Positions 34,378-43,597 of a DNA stretch of 64,000 nt are shown here, one piece after another (the first letter of the stretch is position 1; every line of letters begins with the position of its first letter). Source of the DNA: Hymenobacter metallicola. Its GTDB lineage: Bacteria > Bacteroidota > Bacteroidia > Cytophagales > Hymenobacteraceae. A program made the translations under genes and the position numbers. The stretch covers positions 2,046,001 through 2,110,000 of the forward strand of contig NZ_SRMB01000001.1 of NCBI RefSeq assembly GCF_004745645.1. The letters are read 5' to 3'. The notes beneath the pieces were generated by a model, which was given only the letters and a program-made list of their open reading frames with translations, did not search any database and was not told the DNA's origin.

Positions 34378-34926
34378 TTAACTCAGCAGCTTCGTCAGGA
34401 AAGGGGAAAGCTTGTGCAGGGCGCTGTTGAGCTGGTTGCGCACGGTCTGCTCGGAAGTGGCAAACCGCTCGGCTATTTCCTTGACCGAGAAATCATCCAC
34501 CATACCCAGTAAAAACACCTCTTTCTCCTTGGGCGGCAGCAGCTGCGCCTGGTGCTGAATGGCCCGTAGCGTATCCTGGCTGACCAAGCGTCGGAACGTT
34601 ACCTCGACCCCGGGCTCCTGCGCGGCCCCAAGGAGCTTGTGGTGGCGGGCCCGAATGTCGGCGTCGCGGAAGCGGGTCAGGATTTTCTTGCGTAAGGCCC
34701 CCAGCAGGTAGCCCGGGGCATTGGTGCGCACCAGCAGCTGGCGGCGGTTGGCCCACAGGTCGCAAAATAACTCCTGGGTAATGTCTTCCGCGGCGGGCGC
34801 GTCGCGCAGCACCTTGTGGGCGTAGCGGTACAAATCCCGCCAGTGCGCCTCGAACAGCTGCTCGAACGCCTGGTAGTCATCCTGCTGAATTCGCTCAAAC
34901 AGCGCAAGTAAGTTATTAGGTGCCAC
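34378..34926 (-). CDS. ECF sigma factor of the FecR/SusC system
   Basis: 182 aa, Bacteroidota ECF type. Region 2 at about 15-85 (DYQAFEQLFEAHWRDLYRYA, DITQELFCDLW), region 4 at about 115-175 (FSVKEIAERFATSEQTVRNQLNSAL). Start is GTG at 34926, about 10 nt from the expected transcription start of a TACATTTG element (34950-34943). First gene of the phosphatase/SusC/D locus. Confidence 0.95.
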   Translation of the reverse strand: MAPNNLLALFERIQQDDYQAFEQLFEAHWRDLYRYAHKVLRDAPAAEDITQELFCDLWANRRQLLVRTNAPGYLLGALRKKILTRFRDADIRARHHKLLGAAQEPGVEVTFRRLVSQDTLRAIQHQAQLLPPKEKEVFLLGMVDDFSVKEIAERFATSEQTVRNQLNSALHKLSPFLTKLLS

Positions 34927-34942
34927 GGCGCGTTGTTTGCAC

Positions 34943-34950
34943 CAAATGTA
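34943..34950 (-). promoter_or_regulatory. -7 element of the ECF sigma gene
   Basis: TACATTTG on the minus strand, exact TAnnTTTG match, 17 nt from the GTG start; -33 not evident. Confidence 0.5.
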
Positions 34951-35300
34951 GAGGGCCCACGGCAGGATAAAAGACGGTTCAAACAGACATCATAGAACCT
35001 TCATCTCGGGGTAACGAATTCATAAACTACCCACCGGTCGTTGGCTGACAGCTGCAGCCAGACACACCCATATACCAGTAACCATCTAACAACAAGGAAG
35101 TTACCTAGTAAATAGGTCATTTATGCCGTTCTACGGTGCACTCGAAATGAGTGAGACAAATGCATTCCTCGAAAAATAAGCTGTGCTACTAGAGCCAGCT
35201 GGGTGACCAGGCCTTGGAGCAGCACTTACGAAGTACCTATCGGGGACGCTGTAGCCGCTGCGCGGCCTTGCCCGCCCCTGCCTGGGCAAATCATTATTTT

Positions 35301-35376
35301 ATAATTATTCTAAATAACCTTGACTGTTGAGCTTACATCTTTTTTCTTTGCGCTTATTAATAATAATTCTAAATAA
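35301..35376 (+). promoter_or_regulatory. Siderophore receptor promoter flanked by two Fur-like AT-rich boxes
   Basis: TTG (35320-35322) and TTTCTTTG (35343-35350) at 20-nt spacing resemble a -33/-7 pair. The 11-mer ATTCTAAATAA occurs twice, at 35307-35317 just before the -33 and at 35366-35376 in the leader just before the ATG. The first is part of ATAATTATTCTAAATAA. Position and sequence suit an iron repressor; Fur binding is inferred. Confidence 0.55.
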
Positions 35377-35378
35377 AG

Positions 35379-37772
35379 ATGATGCGTCTTTTCTCATTGC
35401 GAAGCACCCTGACGTTTGGGCTACTTGCCCTGGCGGGCATGGAGGCTGTAGCCGGTGATGTTGGTACCCTCACTGGCCTAGTACGGCGGTCCGACGGCCA
35501 ACCGGCGGCTTTTGTAACTGTGGCGTTACAGTCTACCAGCTTGGGCACAACAGCCGATGAGCAAGGTCACTACCGCCTGGGTCGGGTGCCGGCTGGGGCC
35601 TACACGCTGGTGGTACAGGGCGTGGGCTACCTGCCCCAGCAGCAGCCCATCGAGGTAATAGCCGGTCAGACCACAACTGTTGACGTGCAGGTGCAGACGA
35701 GCACGACCAGCTTGGGCGAAGTTACCGTGACGGGCCGCAACTACACGGCGTATCAGCGCGACGCGACCAATATTGCGACCCGCTCCGAAACCCCGTTGCG
35801 CGATATCCCGCAGAGCGTGCAGGTACTGCCCGAGGCCGTGCTGCGCGACCAGCAGGTTCAATTGCTACAAGAAAGCATTCGTAACCTGGCGGGCATCACC
35901 CAATTCGGGGGCTACAACGACTTTAACATGCGCGGCTTCCGGTCCACGACCGGCAACTTCGCCTTCAACGGGCAGCGCCTGGGCAGTTCATCCTACACGC
36001 CGCAGCCAACCTATAACCTGGAAAGCGTGGAGGCCATCAAGGGGCCGGCGTCGGTACTGTATGGCTTTGCCGCGCCGGGGGGCATCATTAACCAGACCAC
36101 CAAGCTGCCCCAAGCCGAAACGCGGCGCGAGGTGCGCCTGACCTACGGTAGCTACAACCAACTGCGCGGCGTAGCCGATGCCACGGGCCCGCTAACCGCG
36201 GACAACCGCTGGCTGTACCGCGTGGTGGCCGGAGCCGAGCGCACCGACCACCAGATGCGGGACTGGAAAACCCGCAACTTTTTCCTGAACCCGTCGCTGA
36301 CCTTCCGGCCCTCGGACCGCAGTAGCCTGACCCTGACCACCTCGTATTTTCACCAGAACGAGGACGGGGGCACGTGGTACAACCGCGGCATTATGGCCGT
36401 GAATGGCGAGTTGGGTGTGCTGCCCCGTGAGTGGAGCCACCACGACTCGGACGACAAAGGCGCCGACCGTATTGTTAATGCTCAGTTTTTGGGCCAGCAC
36501 CGTTTTAGTGACAAGCTTAGCCTGCACCTGTTGACCCGCTACAGCTATTACAACTCGCTGCAGCAATACCACCACATCAACCGCCGCAGCTACGACCCGA
36601 CCACGGGCTCCATTGGGCGCCACTTCCGCGACTTCAACGATTACAGCCACGATGTATTCGTTAATAGCTACCTGACCTGGAAACCCACCACCGGGCCTGT
36701 GGAGCACACCGTGCTGGCGGGCCTTGATTACGGCAACACCCAGCGCCGTTATACCTACGCGCAAAGCTACGACGGCGTAGCGGGCCTGAATATTTTCAGC
36801 CCGCAGTACGGCAACCTGGACCGGGGAACCTACCGCGGCGAAGGCTACAACGCCCGCTTTGAAAGCCCTACCGCATTTGTGGGCGCCTACGTGCAGGACC
36901 AGCTCACGCTCACGCCCCAGCTCAAAGCCGTTTTGGGTCTGCGCTATGACACCTACCGCAACAGCAGCCTCGACCAGGACCGCACCGAGCAAGTGAGCGA
37001 CCCGGCCGCCCCCGAGGTGCTCACCCGGGATACGTCTTCGGTAACGGCCTTCGTGCCCCGGGCCGGCCTAGTATATCAGCCCCTGCCCGAGCTGAGCCTC
37101 TACGGCTCCTACAGTCAGAGCTTTGAGCCCCAATACTCCAACCTGCCGCGTTCGGGGGGACCCTTCGACCCCGAAACGGGCAAGCAATGGGAAGTAGGCC
37201 TGCGCACCGAACTGCTGGGCCGGCGCCTGGTGGGCTCCCTGGCCTTCTACCGTATCCGCAAGGTGAATATCCTGACCACCGACCCTACCGACCCGGACGG
37301 GCAACGCCAAATTGCCGGCAACGAAGCCACCAGCAAGGGCGTGGAAGCGTCGCTCACGGGCCGCGTGCTGCCGGGCCTGAACCTGATAACCAATTACGCC
37401 TATAACGAGGCGCGCATCACCAAGAATGGCAACCCCGACCAACCCTACGGCTCGCCGTGGTTCGAGAATGCACCTAATCATTCAGGCAACCTTTGGGCCG
37501 TATATACGGTGCAGAAAGGGGCTTTGACTGGCCTAGGCCTAGGCGGTGGCGCCTATCACGTGGGCAAGCGCTATAGCTTCGATTCGGGGTTTTCTATCCC
37601 TGCCTACACCACTTTCGACGCGGTGGTGAACTACCAGTATAAGACGGTTTCGCTGGCCCTGAATGCCTACAATCTGGCCGATACGCGCTACTACTCCGGG
37701 GTCTTTTTCCGCGACATTGTTTGGGTAGGCAATGGCCGCTCCTTCCGCCTGACGGCGGGTTATTCCTTCTAA
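35379..37772 (+). CDS. TonB-dependent siderophore receptor
   Basis: 797 aa. Signal peptide (1-25), carboxypeptidase-regulatory-like domain (about 28-110), plug domain (about 125-235) with TPLRDIPQSVQVLP and ESVEAIKGPASVLYG, which are hallmarks of siderophore receptors (FhuA/FoxA type), then a barrel ending in RLTAGYSF. Followed after 9 nt by a PepSY protein. Ferric-siderophore uptake across the outer membrane is the likely role; which siderophore cannot be told. Confidence 0.94.
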   Translation: MMRLFSLRSTLTFGLLALAGMEAVAGDVGTLTGLVRRSDGQPAAFVTVALQSTSLGTTADEQGHYRLGRVPAGAYTLVVQGVGYLPQQQPIEVIAGQTTTVDVQVQTSTTSLGEVTVTGRNYTAYQRDATNIATRSETPLRDIPQSVQVLPEAVLRDQQVQLLQESIRNLAGITQFGGYNDFNMRGFRSTTGNFAFNGQRLGSSSYTPQPTYNLESVEAIKGPASVLYGFAAPGGIINQTTKLPQAETRREVRLTYGSYNQLRGVADATGPLTADNRWLYRVVAGAERTDHQMRDWKTRNFFLNPSLTFRPSDRSSLTLTTSYFHQNEDGGTWYNRGIMAVNGELGVLPREWSHHDSDDKGADRIVNAQFLGQHRFSDKLSLHLLTRYSYYNSLQQYHHINRRSYDPTTGSIGRHFRDFNDYSHDVFVNSYLTWKPTTGPVEHTVLAGLDYGNTQRRYTYAQSYDGVAGLNIFSPQYGNLDRGTYRGEGYNARFESPTAFVGAYVQDQLTLTPQLKAVLGLRYDTYRNSSLDQDRTEQVSDPAAPEVLTRDTSSVTAFVPRAGLVYQPLPELSLYGSYSQSFEPQYSNLPRSGGPFDPETGKQWEVGLRTELLGRRLVGSLAFYRIRKVNILTTDPTDPDGQRQIAGNEATSKGVEASLTGRVLPGLNLITNYAYNEARITKNGNPDQPYGSPWFENAPNHSGNLWAVYTVQKGALTGLGLGGGAYHVGKRYSFDSGFSIPAYTTFDAVVNYQYKTVSLALNAYNLADTRYYSGVFFRDIVWVGNGRSFRLTAGYSF

Positions 37773-37781
37773 GCCGCTGCC

Positions 37782-38879
37782 ATGTCCCGGGGTACCCTCA
37801 CCCGCCGCTTGTTTGCCCTGCACCGCTGGCTAGGCCTGGGTACGGGCCTGCTGCTATTGGTCATAAGCCTGAGCGGGGTCGTGCTGCTCTTTGAGCCGGA
37901 GTTGGATCAGGCGCTTCACCCTAGCTTGCTCTCTGTGCCGCCCCCACCGGCTGGCGCCCGCTCTTCGCTGGACCGGGTGTTGCGGGAAGCGCGGCAACGC
38001 TTTCCGCAACCAGCTTACCTGCGCCTGCGGCGCCTACCTAGGGCGGCCACCGCGGCGGTGGAAGTCAGTGTAGACCAGCCCGACCACACGTGGACGTTGG
38101 CCTATTTTGACCCGTATACCGGCCAGTACTTAGGTCAGCGCAATGCCCGGGCGCACTTTTTCGGTTGGCTACTCGGCTTGCACTATAGCCTGCTGGCCGG
38201 CCCCGGGGGCGAGCTGACGGTAGCTTTGCTGGGCGTGGCCCTACTGCTGAGCGTGCTCACCGGAGCGGTGGTTTACCGGCGGCACGTGGTACCGGTACTG
38301 CTGCTGCGTGGCACCATCAACTGGAAAAACTGGCGTACCGCCTCCTCCGGTCTGCACCGGGTGGTAGGCGTGTGGGCGCTGCTGTTTAACCTGCTGATGG
38401 CCGCCACCGGCGCGTGGATGCTTCGGGGTGCCTTCCTGCCCGAAACCTACGCGGCTACACCAGCAAAGGCACAGGCTAATCAGCCGTTGGTGACCGTCTC
38501 GCTCGACACCCTGGTTGGCCGGGCAACCCGGGCAGTGCCCGGCTTCGCGGTACAAGGCCTGGTTCTGCCCCGCACCGCAGCCGACACGGTCGTACAGGCC
38601 CTGGGCTGCTTGGTAGACCGGCCGCTCTACGGCAACTTCAGCCAGAGCGTGGAACTATCAGCCCAGACTGGCCGGGTGCTGCCGCCAGTAGATGTGCGCC
38701 GGGCAGGGCTAGGCGAGCAGGCCGAGCTGGTGGGGCTCACCTTGCACTTCGGGCAGGTAGGAGGATTACTTCTAAAATTGCTCTGGACAGTCGGTGGGCT
38801 ATCCCCGGCTCTGCTCAGCCTGACGGGTTTTCTGCTGTACTGGCGTCGCCGGCCCCGCCCTCGCTCAACAGTTAGCTAG
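37782..38879 (+). CDS. PepSY-associated membrane protein (iron uptake partner)
   Basis: 365 aa. PepSY_TM architecture: helix 1 (about 15-38) after RRLFALHRWLGLGTG, a periplasmic PepSY-like part, a helix pair around HFFGWLLGLHYSLLAGPGGE and VALLGVALLLSVLTGAVVYRR, LHRVVGVWALLFNLLMAATG, and a final helix. Conserved His residues in helices resemble haem-binding ferric reductases. Such genes regularly follow siderophore receptors and are thought to reduce iron from the siderophore. 9-nt gap shows operon with the receptor. Confidence 0.9.
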   Translation: MSRGTLTRRLFALHRWLGLGTGLLLLVISLSGVVLLFEPELDQALHPSLLSVPPPPAGARSSLDRVLREARQRFPQPAYLRLRRLPRAATAAVEVSVDQPDHTWTLAYFDPYTGQYLGQRNARAHFFGWLLGLHYSLLAGPGGELTVALLGVALLLSVLTGAVVYRRHVVPVLLLRGTINWKNWRTASSGLHRVVGVWALLFNLLMAATGAWMLRGAFLPETYAATPAKAQANQPLVTVSLDTLVGRATRAVPGFAVQGLVLPRTAADTVVQALGCLVDRPLYGNFSQSVELSAQTGRVLPPVDVRRAGLGEQAELVGLTLHFGQVGGLLLKLLWTVGGLSPALLSLTGFLLYWRRRPRPRSTVS

Positions 38880-39049
38880 TGGCTCCTACCCGTCGGAAGG
38901 GTTCTCGGCCGGAGACAAGGATTTTAGCAGCTACTACCAGATAAAGGGCTAGCCGGCGGCCGACTCATGCTAGCACTACACAAAAGCCGCCTATGCTTTT
39001 TTGTAGTATCAACTGATTGCTATATAATTGAAAAAGCTCCATTTATTCT

Positions 39050-40198
39050 ATGAAATCACTTCTTCTTATTCCCTTGTTTTTGGGGAGCCTGTCAGTATGT
39101 GCGCAGGAGTCATTCAGAAAATCGTATGAAATCCCGGGAGCCATCCAAATGGAGGGACTTGAATCCCGAACTCTGGACCAGGATCTGACTATTGCAGTTG
39201 CTGGCCCGGCCAACATTCATGAAGAGCCGGTTGCGGGAAAAATGATAATTAAACGAATAACTAGTGGCCCGCAGCAAATAACGATAGTGGAGGGAATTGC
39301 TGTAATGAACGGATCGGGCACGTCGGTTGTAATTCCAGCGGGCTCAAAAATAACCACCAAGGAGAGCATCCATCTAAAAAAAGAAGCCAAAGTGAAGTAT
39401 GCCGAAGTGGCAAATCACCCCAATATATTACCGGCCGATAAGCTAAAAATCAAAACTAAAACAGAGGCCACCTACCCGGATGGCGCTGTCTTAGAATTCA
39501 AGGAGGAACTTGATTTACCAGGTGGCAAAGCACAACGTGTAAAACGAATTACTGTTGATCAGGCGTTTCGGGACACATTAAAAATCCCGGTTGCGTTAGA
39601 CTTCGAAAGCACAAAAGCCGACAAAGGGTTCGTCAAGTTCGACGAGGACAAAATCTGGATTAATCCCAACCTTATTAATTTTGAAAGCGAAGGGATGTAT
39701 TACTATCAGCTAACCAACCGACAAACGCTCAAGCTAAAGTTTACGGAGTGGACCGTTTCAGCGCTAACGCTACCTATTAAATATCGATTTTCCGGCGACA
39801 AGGACGGCAAATCCCTATCCGAGGAATTTACGACAAGCGTGAACCTAAATTTATTTGCAGGTTATGCTTTCTCCGGACTTTCTAAATTTCACCACCGGGA
39901 AAAAGTGGGCAACGTTACCAACACCCGTAAATGGACGGTTGGCGGCCTGATAGGCGCCTCAACTGTCACTTTAAACAAAGGAAATACTACGGCCGCACAG
40001 GACCCTATCAAAGACGACACGGAAATTACCAAGGGCCTACTGTCGCTCGGCGGCGGTGTAACTTACTCTTTTAACAAAATCAATATTGGCTTATTTACGG
40101 GCTGGGATTTAAGCGTCGGCGACCGGGCTCAGGATTGGAATTATAACAAGAAACAGTGGCTGGGCATAGCCGTGGGATATTCACTTTTATCATACTAA
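39050..40198 (+). CDS. Exported hypothetical protein, AT-rich
   Basis: 382 aa with signal peptide (1-18, ending VCA-Q). Middle part is rich in Lys and beta-strand patterns (about 20-220). The C-terminal part (about 230-382) alternates hydrophobic and polar residues with Gly, such as NLFAGYAFSGLS and GLLSLGGGVTYSF, and ends in an aromatic-rich strand (IAVGYSLLSY), suggesting an outer-membrane beta-barrel. Codon use is much more A/T-rich than its neighbours, a sign of recent transfer. Family not recognised. Ends before the palindrome at 40245. Confidence 0.8.
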   Translation: MKSLLLIPLFLGSLSVCAQESFRKSYEIPGAIQMEGLESRTLDQDLTIAVAGPANIHEEPVAGKMIIKRITSGPQQITIVEGIAVMNGSGTSVVIPAGSKITTKESIHLKKEAKVKYAEVANHPNILPADKLKIKTKTEATYPDGAVLEFKEELDLPGGKAQRVKRITVDQAFRDTLKIPVALDFESTKADKGFVKFDEDKIWINPNLINFESEGMYYYQLTNRQTLKLKFTEWTVSALTLPIKYRFSGDKDGKSLSEEFTTSVNLNLFAGYAFSGLSKFHHREKVGNVTNTRKWTVGGLIGASTVTLNKGNTTAAQDPIKDDTEITKGLLSLGGGVTYSFNKINIGLFTGWDLSVGDRAQDWNYNKKQWLGIAVGYSLLSY

Positions 40199-40244
40199 TA
40201 GTTGATAAAGCACTCCTTCCCATAACAGGATTGCCTTCGACACC

Positions 40245-40292
40245 GCATAAGAAAAGCCCTTCAGTAGTACTACTGAAGGGCTTTTCTTATGC
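40245..40292. terminator. 48-bp perfect palindrome, bidirectional terminator
   Basis: Each 24-nt arm (40245-40268, 40269-40292) runs from GCATAAGAAAAGCCC to the centre AGTAGT|ACTACT. It lies between convergent genes, with A-runs and T-runs placed to terminate both. Confidence 0.85.
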
Positions 40293-40316
40293 AAGTTGCA
40301 GTAACTCCTGTTTCCG

Positions 40317-42005
40317 CTACCGTCTGGGGGATTTGGCGCCGGGCTTTTTGACGCCCTGGGCGGGGCGCCGGGTGGCTTTCGTTGACGCGGGCTTGCGGAG
40401 GGAGGTTGTTTTGACTTTGCTTTTTCTTACCGGGGCTTTTTTTACCGGAGCCGCCTTGCCCGTTTTAGCAGGAGCCTTGAGGCTGGCAGCGGTGGGCTCA
40501 GCCCCGTACTTCGCCTGAGCTGAATTCGGTTGGGAGCTGACAAACAAGTCAAACTCGACGCGACGGTTTCTAGCGCGTCCAGCTTCGGTCGTATTGCTGG
40601 CAATGGGGAAACGGGGGCCGTAGCCACGCATTTCTATCCGACCTTCGGCAACACCTTTGTCGAGCAGATAGCGGCGGGCGGCGGCAGCCCGGTTGCGGGA
40701 CAACGCTAGGTTGAAAGCCGCGGGTCCTTTGCTGTCGGTGTGGCCGACGATGCTCAATGAATAATCGGGATATTCGTTCAGGATGGGCACCAGCGCATCC
40801 AGCGTGGGATAGGATGAGGGCAGCAAAACAGCCTTGTTCAGCTCGAAGCCGATAGACTTGGTGGCAGCCCGCAGCTTCTGGCGCACCTCCGTCTTAATTT
40901 CCGGGCAGCCCCCGTTGCCGGCCGGCCCCGCCGAGTTGGGGCATCGGTCCTGGGCGTTTAGCACGCCGTCACCATCCGTATCGGGGGAAGCAGCCGGGAC
41001 CGGAGCGGCAGAAGTGGAATCGGCAGCTACCGGGCAACCCGTGAAATCGACCGTGGTACCGGCCGGCGTATCGGGGCACTTATCATCCGGATCAATGATA
41101 CCGTCGCTGTCGGCATCGGGGCAGCCCTGCCGATCAGCCAAGCCCGCTATGTCCGGGCAGTTGTCTTCCGCATCAATGACACCGTCGCCGTCTTTATCGG
41201 GGCAGCCGCGCAGGTTGATGGGCCCCGGTTCGGTGGCGCAGGCATCCTGGTAGTCAGCCACCCCGTCGGCGTCGCCGTCGAGCGGGCAGCCGCTTTCGTC
41301 TACTCCTACCCCGGGAGGCGTATCCGGGCACTTATCAAGGCGGTCGGTTACCCCGTCTTCGTCCCGGTCGGACGCCTGGCCCATGTTGAACGTCAGGCCG
41401 ACGCTATGCTGCAAAAACCGGTCGGCCCACCGCGGAGTACTTTGCTCGGGCTTGCCGTCGAGGTTGGCATTGAGCGGTAAGTGCTGGCCGGTTTGGACAA
41501 ACAAGCTGACACCTTCGCCCAAGCGCAGAGTAATTCCGGCTGCGGTAAACAAGTCGATAAAGCCCTGGTCCTGGTCGATGCGGGCTCCCTGAAACTGCCC
41601 GGTCTGGTTGGTATAGGTCCAGCCGGAAGCAGCCAGCAGATACGGTTGAAAGAAGGCATTTTCCTTGAGGGCCCAGCCGTTGTTGAGCTTGAACTTGAAG
41701 CCCAGATTGGCGTTAATGACCGTCGTTGTAAAGTAATTCTCCGCACTACGCCGGCCCGTAAGCTCGCCATAAAACACCTGGGTGGTCAAGTCAAGGCCGC
41801 GGAACAGGTATTGATTGATGGTCAGCCCCGGGGCCACCTTGGTATTATCGAGCTTCCAGTAATCGGAGCCATAGTCGCCTTGGTACTGCAGGCCATTCAC
41901 AACAAAGCCTACGCCGGTACGCCGCTCGGGCGTTTGGGCAGCAGCAGAAAGGTGAAGCAGGAAAAATCCTACTACCAGCTTGCAAGAGAATAGAAAATGC
42001 TTCAT
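40317..42005 (-). CDS. OmpA-family protein with thrombospondin type 3 repeats
   Basis: 562 aa. Signal peptide (1-23), an outer-membrane beta-barrel (about 28-210), four to five calcium-binding TSP3-like repeats of the DxDxDGVxDxxDxCPxTP kind (about 212-365), and a C-terminal OmpA peptidoglycan-binding domain (about 375-480) with SIVGHTDSKGP and SRNRAAAARRYL. After the domain comes a ~75-residue tail of Lys, Ala, Pro and Arg that could interact with the cell wall or nucleic acid. Anchors outer membrane to peptidoglycan. Confidence 0.94.
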   Translation of the reverse strand: MKHFLFSCKLVVGFFLLHLSAAAQTPERRTGVGFVVNGLQYQGDYGSDYWKLDNTKVAPGLTINQYLFRGLDLTTQVFYGELTGRRSAENYFTTTVINANLGFKFKLNNGWALKENAFFQPYLLAASGWTYTNQTGQFQGARIDQDQGFIDLFTAAGITLRLGEGVSLFVQTGQHLPLNANLDGKPEQSTPRWADRFLQHSVGLTFNMGQASDRDEDGVTDRLDKCPDTPPGVGVDESGCPLDGDADGVADYQDACATEPGPINLRGCPDKDGDGVIDAEDNCPDIAGLADRQGCPDADSDGIIDPDDKCPDTPAGTTVDFTGCPVAADSTSAAPVPAASPDTDGDGVLNAQDRCPNSAGPAGNGGCPEIKTEVRQKLRAATKSIGFELNKAVLLPSSYPTLDALVPILNEYPDYSLSIVGHTDSKGPAAFNLALSRNRAAAARRYLLDKGVAEGRIEMRGYGPRFPIASNTTEAGRARNRRVEFDLFVSSQPNSAQAKYGAEPTAASLKAPAKTGKAAPVKKAPVRKSKVKTTSLRKPASTKATRRPAQGVKKPGAKSPRR

Positions 42006-42313
42006 CAGGAGGCAGAATTACACCAGCGCGAAATACCCCAGGGCGTATAGCACAAGTTTACAGCTATTCCTGGAAGCAAATTAATAATACAAACTATTCT
42101 GACGTAGCTCTACGCGAAGCCACGTAAAAAGCTGCCGACTGGCCCAAAAGCCTTTTTGTCCGGAACAAGAATGGAGTAGCTCAGGTTCAGAAGGATGCAA
42201 CGGCCCCGGGGGCTGCTTTGGCTAGCCTGAAAGACAAAATTGGAGCTGGAAACACAAGCGAATTGTGGAGCTCCAAGTATATTTGAAGAATGTAGCGGCG
42301 GCAATTTCAGATC
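42006..42313. other. Divergent intergenic region, OmpA / glycosyltransferase
   Basis: 308 bp, AT-richer than the flanking genes. I find no exact TAnnTTTG element and no small gene. Confidence 0.4.
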
Positions 42314-43597
42314 TTGGCCACCGCCCAAACCGAGTTAGCCGTCTACTGTTTGGTGCAGATAGCCGTTACCTGCTCTGAGTTCAGTTCCACACTATCTAAG
42401 TCTACTCCTATTTCTTCTACTTCTACTCCTTCGTTTCGCATAGCTTTTGTTAGTTCCTGCTCCGGCGACTGGGGTGGCAGCGAAGAGTTATGGGCTGGTA
42501 CGGCGCTATTTTTAACCCAGGCCGGGCATACGGTACAGGCTTTCAAGACCACCGTAGACGACCAGCACCGGCGGGTGGTGGCCCTGCGCCAAGCAGGCTG
42601 CCCCGTAACCGACCTCGACCCGGATGTTACCTTGAGTCGCCGGCTGGTCAACCGCCTGCTGCCTTACCGCAAGCAGTATACCCGGCATAAAATCAGCCAG
42701 CGGATTCTGGAGCGGGGCCTTCGGGCGCTGCAACCCCACCTAACGGTTATTTCCCAGGGTTCGAACTACGATGGATGCATTCTGGCCGAGGTCTGCCACC
42801 GCCTGGGGCTGGCGTATGTGCTGCTCGCACAGAAAGCCGTTGACTTCTTTTTGCCGCCGTATCTGGAGCGGGAGCAGGTACAAGACATTTACCAGACGGC
42901 CCGCCGCTGCTTTTTTGTCTCGCGCCATAACCTGGAGCTAACGCAGCTGCAGCTGGGCATGAGCCTGCCCCAGGCCGAAGTGGTCTGGAATCCCTACAAC
43001 GTTCCGTTTCAGGGCGAGCTGCCCTGGCCCGCAGCGGCGGCCGACGGGGTGCTTCACCTAGCCTGCGTGGCCCGCCTGCACGTGCCCGACAAGGGGCAAG
43101 ATCTGCTGCTGCAGGTGCTGGCGCAGCCAAAATGGCGAATGCGCCCGTTGCACATTACCTTTTACGGCACCGGCCCAGACGAGGCGGCCTTGCGGGGTAT
43201 GGTGGATTTTCTGGGAGTAGAGGCCCAGGTGAGCTTCGCCGGCTATGTGGCCGACGTGGCCAATATATGGCAGCGCCACCACGCCCTGATTCTGCCTTCC
43301 CGCCACGAAGGCCTGCCCCTGGCCCTGGTGGAAGCCATGCTGTCGGGCCGGCCCGCCATTGCCGCCGACGCCGGGGGCATGGCCGAGTTGCTGGTTGATA
43401 ATGAAACGGGGTACCTGGCCGCGGCAGCTACGACGCAGGCAATGGACGAAGCTTTAGAAAGGGCCTGGGCGAATCGGAACGGCTGGCCCCAGCTTGGCGC
43501 CGAGGCCGCCCGGCAGGCCCGGGCCGTGGTGCCGAAAGATGCCGCAGCGGTGTTTGGCGGCCATGTGCTGGCCTTAGCCCGGGAAGCCCGGGCTTAA
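42314..43597 (+). CDS. Glycosyltransferase family 4 protein
   Basis: About 427 aa as read, GT-B fold. N-terminal Rossmann half begins FRIAFVSSCSGDWGGSEELW (about 43-62). The C-terminal half holds the nucleotide-sugar site with GTGPDEAALRG, SRHEGLPLALVEAMLSGRP and AGGMAELL. The retaining GT4 signature Glu residues are present. No ATG precedes the domain: TTG at 42314 or GTG at 42353 must serve, and the first ~40 residues are a low-complexity Ser/Thr/Pro stretch encoded by CT-rich repeats. The acceptor is unknown. Its stop overlaps the end of the convergent ubiA gene by 4 nt. Confidence 0.9.
   Translation: MATAQTELAVYCLVQIAVTCSEFSSTLSKSTPISSTSTPSFRIAFVSSCSGDWGGSEELWAGTALFLTQAGHTVQAFKTTVDDQHRRVVALRQAGCPVTDLDPDVTLSRRLVNRLLPYRKQYTRHKISQRILERGLRALQPHLTVISQGSNYDGCILAEVCHRLGLAYVLLAQKAVDFFLPPYLEREQVQDIYQTARRCFFVSRHNLELTQLQLGMSLPQAEVVWNPYNVPFQGELPWPAAAADGVLHLACVARLHVPDKGQDLLLQVLAQPKWRMRPLHITFYGTGPDEAALRGMVDFLGVEAQVSFAGYVADVANIWQRHHALILPSRHEGLPLALVEAMLSGRPAIAADAGGMAELLVDNETGYLAAAATTQAMDEALERAWANRNGWPQLGAEAARQARAVVPKDAAAVFGGHVLALAREARA

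Larger units (their letters stand above)
34927..35378. other. Divergent promoter region between the ECF sigma and siderophore receptor genes
   Basis: 452 bp, AT-rich near the receptor. On the minus strand TACATTTG (34950-34943) matches the -7 consensus for the sigma gene. On the plus strand the receptor promoter and two AT-rich boxes occupy 35301-35376. The centre (about 35000-35280) shows no gene or clear structure. Confidence 0.6.

Noticed and set aside
25276..34926. Polysaccharide utilisation locus
   Set aside because: SusC/D are present but there is no glycoside hydrolase, lyase or esterase of PUL type; the only enzyme is an alkaline phosphatase.
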